Assembly: GCA_030762935.1 (NCBI GenBank)
Contig: CM060890.1
Location: forward strand, 66,280,765 to 66,344,764
Source of the DNA: Hymenopus coronatus
Taxonomy: Eukaryota; Arthropoda; Insecta; Mantodea; Hymenopodidae
DNA length: 64,000 nt
Direction of reading: 5' to 3'
The translations under genes were made by a program, and so were the position numbers. The notes under the pieces are model-generated. The model was not told the origin of the DNA. It searched no databases and saw only the letters and a program-made list of their open reading frames with translations. This document shows, in pieces, positions 45,497 to 57,400 of the stretch (positions within the stretch are counted from its first letter, which is position 1; each line of letters opens with the position of its first letter).

Positions 45497-48400
45497 GTAT
45501 GTATACTTTTTCCTGTCATGGAGATGCACGCCATATATTCAAATAACGATGCTAAATGTCAGGATGTTTCTGCTTGTCGCCCGGATGATTGAGGTTTTAG
45601 ATAGGCGATTACTTGGCTACACCTTGCGATTTAGGGCCTTCAACATTGGTCTTTCCTTAAGTGCGCACCAAATCGGCTTGTGTGGCAATTTCAGAAGGTA
45701 GTAATGTAATATTTCATAATTTTTGCAAATTCCGGTATTCAGCATGTTTTTGCTGTTTAACCTATTTCTGTTGCGCGGATGACAGGTTTTGACAATTCTA
45801 GTCACAACTGCAGAATGGCGACAAAGCGTAGCTTAGAGATCTGTGCAATTAAAACCTCCAATGATCCCCCAATTCATTTTGTAAGTTCTTTCACTCTTAG
45901 ATGGTTTCACTCCCATTTATGTGAATCAGTGTTACTAACAGAATGTTAAGTTATAAGAAATATATTAAACAGAAGATGGCCTAAATGAAGTCTTAATAGT
46001 CAAACCCTCTTACATATATGCAAACTAGCCAACGTTGTAAAAATCACTAATGAAAATGTATGTTCATTGAGGTTTGCTCTTCACAGATCCCTCAGCTATT
46101 CTTTGCAAGGTCCTGTCAATGTTGAGATCATGACAACAGCAGAAGCAACTTTTCATGATAGCTTATATGGGAAGCATGTATGGTGCATGAGGCACAAAAT
46201 GAAAATATATAAGGTAAATCCATTAAAACATGCTGTGCAGGAGTTAATTAGTGATATTTGTATCAAACACATTTTTTCAATAAAGTGCTACCACAGATGC
46301 TTTTGTGTTATGCCTACAGTAATGACAAGTGACGCACATCAACAGGAATTTACGATGAACTTTAGAATGTATGAAACCAATCTGCTCTGCTAGAATGAAA
46401 TTTTATCCAACATAGTATATCTTTATTTTCTTTAATGGTTCTGAATCTGTATATTTTCACTCTGTGCAGGATACCTAAATTCCTTCGAGTTGCTTAGCGA
46501 TGACAGAAAACCTGCATTTGTACAATACAAAACAGAAGAGCAAGTTTTAGCATTTGTTCAGACTGCTATTCTTTGCTCTCCTAGTGAATGAAGGGTGAAC
46601 TGCATTTTATTTTCTTTAATATTGTTACAAAATGTAACTGCATTTAAGTAAATTTCTTTTTAATTCAGCATTATTTAATATGTATAGCTAGGTGTCCTGC
46701 TTTTTTAGAATTGTTGAGCATTCAGCAAGTTTTTTGTGATAAAGCAAACTTTTTCCACCTTTATGTCTTTCCTCAACAAAATGCACCAAATTTTGAAATA
46801 CACTGTATATAAAATAACATCTGAGATCAACATTATGATGAGAATATGAAAATTATATATTTTAAAGTTAATTTGCTGTTTGTAAAAAAAAAAAGGTCTG
46901 ATGTGCTCCATTTACTTGAACTTCTGTACATCTCTACAATAAGTGATTGTTAAAAAGTTTATTCTTCTATTTACTTAATGCTAATCGAGAAAAAAATTAG
47001 CAGAAAGAATCTTATTACTTGCTTCCTTGTAAGTAGAAGGGAAATAAGGGAGTACCATAGGCTAAATCGATACTTAAATCTTTTAAAAGCTAGTTGCTAT
47101 GTGATTGCAGTACCTTTGTTTGTATGGACAGGAGTTGAAAAATTCCAGCAAAGAAAAGTATAAGTATTTTAAAGCTGAAACTAATAACAAGGAATATCTC
47201 AAAAACAATCAATCTCACGAAAAAAATGTTTTTAACATAAATTAAGTGATTTAACGAGCTCTACATTTTTGTTCACCTCTTATGGTTTACCAGTTATGCA
47301 AAATTTATCCAGATTAAACATGTCTTCAGAGGCTATTCCCAGAAAATTGAAGATATACATTTTACTCGTCATGTAAATATCTTACATATAAGAGATTTTA
47401 ATCAAAATGGTTAGCCATTTTTGAGAAAATCAACATTTTCGAAATTTTTTCCATGTAAAGGGTAGTGTGGGTGAGGGGATTTTCATGAAAATCTTTGGAA
47501 GATACCAAACTTAAATACCAAGTTTGGCTTTTAATGGTCTTATGCTGCCCAAACACATGTGCAGACATTTTTTCTAAAAATGCTCTTCTTGGATTCACTG
47601 GGTCTCAAAACATATATTTCCGGTGAAATCTCAGTATCAAATTTTTGGGTGCAATACAATACCTTATTTATATGTTCATAATACGTGTAGAGGAAGTAAA
47701 AAAAATATGTATTGACCCAGCTTATGGTTGTCTGCCACAACACTCTCAACAGAATCTGATGTTCAGACAGAATTATGCTTCCTGCTCTAGTATTGCTGTT
47801 CATTTGCTTCAGTGAAGACTTGATTTGATCTATTAAGTTATCCTGAAAATATAATTATTGTGGACATTTGGATTAAATCAAAGCATTTAAAGATATTGGT
47901 GAATAAGCAGCGATGAAGCAAAACAAAATTAAAAAAAAGAAAGAAAGGGATCCTGAATCCTCCTATAATTTATTAATGGACATAAAAACTTATCTTAGAA
48001 AAACTTATTTTTCTATCTACATTTTAATTGAGACACATTTTTGGAAATATTATTACACATTTCATGATAGATATAAAGAGATAAGCAGCAGTAATATGTT
48101 ATGAACTGGACGCTATAACTGGTCTTAAAATTACTTACTGTTTCCATATAATAGCTACACTCAAAGTAAACTATAATATTAAAACCATAAATAAAAAATA
48201 ATTTATTATAAAATTTATAACAGATAATTACAAATACAGATCATTTGAGCTATTTTGATCCAACAAAAAAAATTTTACCCAAAAATAATTATATTTTCAC
48301 AAATAAATAAAAATCTGAAATACTACATCCTGATCCTGGTTTCCTAAACTGGTAATCCCACAGATTTTCCAAAAGATTTAATTTACATCATTATTTTCCA

Positions 48401-51400
48401 TATTTCACTCATGATCAAGATAAACAAAGTAACTAACAAAGAAAATAAAAGAACTTCTTTTTTGATCCATAATAAATCTATCCTTTTTATCTGCTTCTAA
48501 GCAGAGATCAAATAATTGGAATCTACATCTTTACACTGTGTGGGGTTCATTGTATGCTGGCTGAGATTTTGGTAGTTAAGAGTTGGAGATAACCAATTTT
48601 GAGTTGCAAATTTTATGTGAGAGACATTATATCATGGTTTCCTAGGCTGAATCATATTTGTGTTAGATAAGAATAGTATTAGTAGCAATAATAATTACCA
48701 TTGTTTGTTACAGAACAAAGAATTCACTTTTCGAGGTCATGGTGGCAGTGTAGATCAGCTCTGTTGGCATGCTTCAAATTCTGATTTGCTCAGCACTGCT
48801 AGTGGAGACAAAAGTGTCCGTATTTGGGATGCAAGATCACAGAAGTGTGCAGCTACTATAAACACAAAAGGTTAAAAATGAATAGATTAATATTGTTTTA
48901 GAATTTTTCAGGTAGCCAAAATTCTTTAACAAGAAAGTGGACTATATTTAACAAAATTTTAACTATAGTTTTAAATAAACAATGACTATGACAAACAGGA
49001 AAAAAACACTAGTAACATTAAATTGGATATTTAGGTCTTAAAAATGAACACTAAAATGTATGAAATCAGTATTATAAAATAGGCATTGAACAGCTATTAA
49101 TTGGCAGTTTTGACAAAAGAAACTTACTAAAAATGGAATATGTACTTGTTTTAAAGAAGGCCTGATGTGTTGCTTCCACATGACTTTCTCTTGTTTATTA
49201 GTTTTATACAAACTTTCTTGCAGAAGTTTATTTTTCTACTTTATTTTAATCTAGATAAGCCTGTAAAGAAACATCTATATTACACATTTTGTTATAAATA
49301 CCATGGAACAGTGAGTAGAATATATAAGAGTTGATGCTCTATGCAAGTCTTATATTTCCATATTCTCTACAATTTCAACTGAGAATTCACTAGTCTTTAA
49401 AAAATGTATGAAGTACTGAACAATTCAAACCAATAATAATGAATATTTTTGGGTCAACTTCAGCAAGACATCCTTCACCACTGGCAAAGTGTTGTCTAGT
49501 CCATTACCATCTTGTAAGTCCAATTTAATTTCCTCTTCAACAAGCCTGCTGGCACATCTCTTTGGATTATGGTCACAGCTGCATCTGTGTCCACTAATAT
49601 CCAGCACAGTTTCTCTTGTATTCAACTGTCCATGAAGAGGCTGTCCTCCATTTTCCTGTCCAAGACATACAGCAACTCATGAGGGGATAGTGATGTTGTC
49701 ATCTCGCATTGTCAGGTCTTATTCGTTTTCTGTCTGTTAGTCGACTTGGTAGTGGGCAGTCCTTCACTAGAAGCCCTTGCTGGTCCCAGACCCAACACAA
49801 CCTTCTCATTGGCATGGTTGTGTGCAGTCCTTCACCAGGCCGGTCACGAACCTAGCACACACCACTAGAAGGTCGTCAAGTCCTTGGGTTGATTTCTTCT
49901 TCCCGTTGCACTGAATATGCCTGATCTCCTCGATAGGAGCAGCTGTTTACCTCGATTACAAGCTGCTCTCTCCTCAGGCCGGGATTATCCTCTCCATCTG
50001 CAGGTTCTGCCTGTTTGGTCTTGGTGTAAGCAGCCCCTCCTAGGTGTCCTGGGTGGCTACACTCTTTGCACAAACCATTGAAAGCTGTTCACTACGTCCA
50101 AATTCTATGCAAATACAAAATAACTATGAACTTAAGGCAGAGCTACAGAAGCCTTAATAGGCTACCCTGTGTAGCCAGTGAGATTGCTGCAACGTTAAAG
50201 AAACATGCTAATCCACTGAGGCAATAAGCACTGCTTCTTTGTGCATTTCCTAGGATTCAGAATCTATCAAAAATAAATGCAAACATAAAAATAGCTACAA
50301 CCCTATTTCTCACAAACATGCAATAATCAGCAGCCTCACATCAGGTTGGTAGATCTGTTGTTAGAGTCTTCATCAAGAATGAAGGTGGGTGTACAGTAGA
50401 TAAATATATGATGATGTCATAGTCAAGTGGTTTTGGGCCAATCAGGCACAGTCTGTTTCAGAGCATGTTTGAGAGTACCTCCAGTTTAACAGTGAAATTT
50501 AATAATTTCAAGCTATAAATCTATTCAATTGTGTAATAGTGAGGTAGTTAACAGTTCTGACTATGACTTAAGCAAAATAACGTTGTGTTTTTCACAGTCA
50601 AGACAGAGAAATGATATATAATGTGCACAAATACTTACTGGGGAAGATGGAAGAAGCGGGAGGCTCTAAATAGTGTTACCGATTGTTGCAGGGAAATATC
50701 TGATGCTTGTCAGTTAGTATGTGCACTATAGAAAGAACTGCAAGTGAAGCAAAAGCTTGTGTTAATACAGGAGAAAGTGTTAAATTTAATTTTCCTGGAA
50801 AAGAGCATAAAAGGAATATGTATAAGAATGGAAAGTTTTATTCGGCGCAAAAGTTTGTGATCAAAATAAAACAAGACACAGGATTTGAGGGCATTTTCCA
50901 TGCTGTGCAATTTGAGGAAAAGGAGATTTTGTTACAGGAAATACTGAGATGGAAGAAAATTAATAATGGAATGTGGCGACAATGCGACTACAAAAGTTGT
51001 GTTTCTCAGAAAAATGCATTGCATTAGATACCAGGGTAACACTAAAATGTATTACCTGGGTAAAACAAAAGCATACCAGATCAGATTTCTGGCAGATGAG
51101 TGATGGGGGTGGAGGTTTAAAAGTTCCTATTGGCAAAAGAGGCCGCTTGATCTTATGTCTTATGAAAAGTTGCTCCAAAACCCAGAATATGCCACTGTAA
51201 CCAAAAATCCAGTACACAAATATATTGAAAACACTATTAAAACTATTAAAGAAAGCAACATAATTCCAAATAATTGAAAAATAATTTAATAGTAAGCAAC
51301 CCTAGTTTATCCAAATTATACTGCTTATCAAAGATCCATAAGAATGATTACAGCATGCATCCAATCATCAAGAATATAGTTACCTTGACTTACAAATTAG

Positions 51401-54400
51401 CAAAATGGCTGGCAAAGGAATTCAAACAAGTTGATAAATTTGAAACATCAAACATTAAAAATTCTTTGGAATTTATAAAGAAAATTGAACTTGTAATAAA
51501 AATTGGAGAGGTGAAGGTATCATTCGACATTCAATCTTTGTTGAAAAAATACCAAATTTATTAAAACAGTGGCTCAAGAAAATTAACATGACACCAGAAC
51601 AAGTTGAAGAAATATACTGTCAGATCTTTGCATAAAACAAAATTTCACATCTTCCAACAAAGTTTTTCAACAAACTGCAGGCTTGGCTATGGGCAATCAA
51701 CCTTCTCTCACCTTGTTAGCTGATTTATATGTGAGCAACTTATTAATCCAAATCACTAAAGTCTTCCCACAGATCTTGAAATCCTGGCAGAGATATGTGG
51801 AGCAAAAAGTGTAAAAAGGTGACTCAATTCATTTAAAATATATTCCATAAAAGTTTATTTTTCTGTCTACATAATTTTAATTGAGATAAATATTTGGAGA
51901 AATAGCTACATTATCAATTTCTTTATAGATTACTAAAGGAATAGTGATAATGAAATGTTTAAAATTTGGATGCTAAATGCTGACCATAAATTTCCATTCT
52001 CTTTCTGTGTTTATCTTTTTGACTGAGCCTGTTTACAAGTTGTTATATGGCAAAAAGGGAGAATATTGGGGGGGGGGAAATAATGGAGAGCGCTTTAAAT
52101 AAGGATCTTGGGTTTTAATAGCAGAAAATGACATTAAAACTTAAAGATAATTTCAGTGCAAAGGAACAAAATAGACAATTACAGAAAATCCAAACCTTAC
52201 TCATTATAAATCAAAATTGATATCACTGTAAGTATCCACATCTTTTAATGCATTGATAGCTACCTCTTCAAAAGTTGTTATATTTGTACAACTCGGTATA
52301 AATATCCATACTGTGAGTCAGAGCTATGGCGTTTCAGATCTGATTCAAGTTTTCAGCCTTAACCAATGCTTGACTAGTTTGGAAGAACTATATGTATGAT
52401 ATTTGCTTGCATTGATTATAAAGATAAGATATAGTAGCTAACAACTAGGAATGGAATGCTACCATTAGTTCAGAATACTGGATATTAATTTTTTAGCTCT
52501 GATATACTCGATACTCACTTTATAAAAGTCTTGAAAACAATAGTATTTTACTGATTTCTTTGTTTCTTAATTGTTTAATTTGTATAGCACCCTTTAACTT
52601 CTATGGTCATATCAGGTACCTTTACTTGAGAAACTGCTGATGATGTTATTACTAACTTGTTAAACTGCCAATCTTTTTTTAACATTGGTTTACATTAAGT
52701 ACAATGGTTGCTATTTTCCATATATTTATTCAAAAATGATGCTCTTGAGATCAGTTTGATTGATTTTTATACTGCTGTATAAGTAGAAAAAATTGTACTT
52801 TCTTTTGTTTTTCAAAGGTGAAAATATTAATATAACATGGTCACCAGATGGCAACACAATAGCTGTTGGTAATAAAGAAGATTTAGTGACATTCATTGAC
52901 ACCAGAACTCATAAAATCAAGGCTGAAGAACAATTCAATTTTGAAGTAAATGAAATCTCATGGAACAAGCAGAGTAATTTATTCTTCCTCACAAATGGAC
53001 AAGGCTGTATTCACATTTTAAGGTAAGGATAAAATGGATGCAAATTTGGTCTATGTATGTGTTTAAAATAGTAAGGAGAAACATATGTATTAATACATTA
53101 CTGCAAATACTAAACCATACTATACATCATTTTAAGAAAAGTAAAAACCCTAACCACAACACCTTAAATTCAGTTTATAATATTCAAATTTAGTCAGTTG
53201 TGTGTGCAGCAGATTTTTATAAAAAACAAAACTCATGAAATGTATTTTGAATGACTGCAAGACTATAAATAAGTTTATTTTACTTACCATGGATTGCAGT
53301 GATACAAGCTTTGTAATGCATACAGTTTATAAACAGTTCTATTTTTAAAATTAAATGAGAGAGATCGTAATACATAAAGTGAATATATTTAAAATTGTTC
53401 AAAAATGCATTATGAAACAGTTAAAAATTTATAAATAAAATTATTTGTAAATCTGTTGTATGTCATAATCATATGTTAATAGTAGTTGCACCAAGCTTAG
53501 ATATGGAAAGGCATAACATTTAAGACATTTGTCCATAATATTATCAAATACCTTATTTAACAGTACCAGAACTCTTGTGTTCAACCTGTGAGGGAGTGGT
53601 AAAAGCATTATTGGTGGCATGAAATAAATGGCAGGCAGGGAACAGGGAGAGTCAATACTAAGTTGTATTTTTTAAATTCAAGATAAAGTACCTTCATTCC
53701 TTCAAGATCTTAACACTAGCATTATAAAACAAGAATGAACCACATTAGATAAAGGAACTTTTGACAGATACACAGAAGCAACATACTATGCATGCAGGTT
53801 TTTTTGGGTGCCAGGATTTACAGGAAAAAAGGGCTCAGGGGAAGAAGACAGAACTTGCCTGCTTTGCCCATCTGTCTCTCTCCGCAGTGCTGTCTTTCTT
53901 TGAGGCCTTCAGCCATTATGATGAATAGGTTATCTTAATTTACTGTGAACTAGCTGAATTATTAAGCAAAACACAGCAAAGACTTCTCACTCACTTGGTA
54001 ATGACATCAGTGTGAACATCAGCTGTACAAACTTTGAATTCCATTGTTGAACTGGAAGTGATTGTGACATAATATAGCTGCTTCTTTTTCCCTGATGGCA
54101 CAGAGAATGCACTTGGTGATCATTGCATATTATTACTATTTGGGAAACAATGGTAAGTGGATCAATATAAAATTAGAAACACATTCTCTATGGTTTGTAC
54201 TTAACCTTTTCATAATAACATCACAAATGGTAATGAATTTTGCAGAAAAATGATGAATTACTGGTAAATTTGCAAAATAAACCTGAAATATCAAAATAAT
54301 TGCAAAATGTCAATGTAAAATGTCTACAAATTATGCAACAAACATAAATATCCCTTGTATAATTTGTTTTAACAAAATTTGAAAAAAAAAAAAAAAAAAA

Positions 54401-57400
54401 AAAAAGCTTTTGCAAAAATCGAGGGTCCCTACTAATAACTCAAGGGAAGCTCTAAACTTGCTAGAATTTTGATTTGAATTGTATAGTAGAAAATAGGTTC
54501 TCTCTGCAGTCTTGGGTCAATCTTCCGGTTGAAATTCTTTCTTGTTATTTCCATAAAAGTCTTAGTGTGATTATGATTTCTATCCAACCTCTAAAATATG
54601 GTGTTTTAGGCCATTTATTAACAATTTGAGTTTTCTATAAACTGAAAATTATTTAGAAAAGCCCAGTGAGCAAAGTATCATTTATAGACTTGCAAGAACA
54701 TTTTGCAGTGTTGAATAAACTGGAATTAAAGCAGTCAAAACCTTTAACAATCATTTTCCTGAGGCTTCACCTGGCAAGTTTCCCAAATAACATTGATGGA
54801 TATTGCTTTGTTGACTGTGTAACTCAATAATTGAGCTGCAAGACTGAATGGGAAAAATGGAAATGGAGTTTTATTTATGGATGCTCTTTAATGCTGTGGT
54901 TCTCAGCATCCCATTCTACACTGGGCATGAAAGACTGCTTAAATTTGCTCAGAGGCCTCTTTTATCAGGCTTGAGGTTCTTTTACATGCCGTAAATCTAC
55001 AACACGGGACCAACAGCTTTACTTCCCTTCCAAAGGAAGCCATGCTAAAGATTTTTACGCCTGAAAAAATCCATCGTCCTCCAGCAGGTTTGAACCTGTG
55101 ATTTTGGGCATATAAAATTAGCATGATAACCATTACAGCACAGAGGGCAACAGACTGAATGGGAGTAGGTCTATGTGCTTCATTGACAATTTTGCACATA
55201 AATTGGGAATGATTAGCTTGTTTCTCTCATAAAACTCAACAAAACACCTCTATTATTTAAAATTTTATCTTTAACCTGTATATTGTGCTTTTATGGGGAG
55301 AGGAAGGATGGAAGAATATTGACAAAATTCATAGGAAATTTTTCAAATTAATATTGGGTTTGCTAAGAGATTCCCTCATAATATCCGATAGCATAATTAT
55401 AGCAATATATCCTTCTGTTTCTCCTTTGACATGGATTACAGGACAAAACATAGTCCAAAACCTTTAAGTTTTTATATTTCCTTGTAATGACTAGAGTTTG
55501 ATTTAAGTTTTGAAATTAAGAATTTCCTGGACCTAAAACTGAATAACTTCAAATGAATCATCATAAGAAACAAAACATTTCAATGCCATTTCATTAATAT
55601 TATAGAAACAACCTTTTCAAAGTTAGATACTATACCATAGCTTTAGCACAGTTAGGTTTATTTCTGGTCCAACTTGAAATGGCTGTAATCAGGAATGCAA
55701 ACTTTATGGTTGGTTAACACAGCATTTTGCATGGGTGACAAAATGCAGAGCTAGTGCAAAGTTTATGTTTGTTGCGAGTACCTCCTATATCTGGGTTTCC
55801 TGTTTTGTTCATGCAAATGAGAGACAAATTCATTCTTTTGTAAGGAGATAACCAGTTCAGACAAGCAATTTATCTTTGGTAAGCTCCTAATTTCTTTACT
55901 CAGATGCCTCACTGTCTGGGGAAGTTTTCAGTTTTCTCGGTAATATTGTTATATGAAATTTAAACACAGTCTTAGTTCTTTTTGATTTTGCAATATTACT
56001 TGAAATTTTATCTCTATAATTATTGCTGGAGGTAAAGTATTACACACATAAAATATATGACAAAGATACTTCTAAATGTTTTTGAGATATAAACCTTGGT
56101 CCTTATAGATTTCATTTTCTGTGCAACATTCTGCATTAATTGCTGAACTTTCCTCAAGTTTCCATTTCTTTTGTGACACTTGCATTGTGTAGTCTAGTTA
56201 AAATAATGAAGGCATAACATGTTTCTTTAATTTGCAAATAACATTAATTTATAAATAACAGTTGATGGAATAATAGTGTGAATTTTTTAAAATGTTTACT
56301 TTCCATTGATCATTTAAAGTAATAAATTAAACACTTACTCTTGACCTGTTAAATTTGGATTGCAAAACTTGTGGGATGGAAGCGTTTGGCACATATCTTA
56401 TATGAGGCATACCTTTTTTGGGTTCACATTTCTTAAAAATGAAGTTGCTCAAATTGGCTGTACTATATTTATTAACCCATCATGCACATCTGCACATCTA
56501 ACCATTAATTACAAAGCAGTTCATAAAGTTCAAAATGTATGAAACAGGCTTCAAAACCAGCTATACGTATTGATTTTACTCTCTGTTTTCTTATGAAACC
56601 TGAGGAATGATGCTACATTTGGTTGTCAAGCATAAAATAATACCTGCTTTGTTATAGCTTATTTTAGTGCACTATTAGAGTCGGCAACAAGCAAACAATA
56701 CAACTGAAGGGAACATTTCAGATCAAACTGTACATACTGGATCATTCATCTCTTGCTGCTAGAGGTGCATTTGGCAATTATGTATTTTACAAAGTTTTCT
56801 ATATCGGTATAACAAGGTATTTGCTATTATCAACCTGTGTTGAAATTATTCTCAAGTCTCTTGCAAGAGAAATAAGTTTTTGTTATGCATTCACAAAATG
56901 AAAGTAATGAATTTAGTTCAACTATTCATGCTTATGCTTTCACAGCCAGTGTTAATCCTGTAGAATATGGTTACTGGGCTTGTAGGCCATGGCCCATTAG
57001 ATTAAGTATCACCTGTTGTTTTGCCTCTGATTCCACAGGCGAAGATGATACTTAATCTATGAGACCATGGCCTACAAGCCCAGAAGTCACATTCTACTAA
57101 AGTTCTTTCTATATTCCGATTGCAAAATAAAATTAAAAAAAAATATTTTAATATTTCTTTTACTAGCTATCCTGATTTGGAACTGCAGCACATATTAAAA
57201 GCACATCCTGGAACTTGTATCTGTATAGAATTTGATCCTACTGGTCGTTATTTTGCAACTGGTTCTGCAGATGCCCTTGTTTCATTATGGGATGTGGATG
57301 AACTAGCATGCTTACGTACATTTTCCAGGTGAGTTTCTAAATATTTTCATATTACTGAGAAATTGTATTGGTTCCTTAAGAATGAAATGAAGGGCCTTAG

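Noticed and set aside
50707..51027. 106-codon plus frame as a host exon of THOC3
   Set aside because: THOC3 exons 2 and 3 join perfectly without it; no splice-site fit and no motif. It may be eroded Penelope-like sequence.
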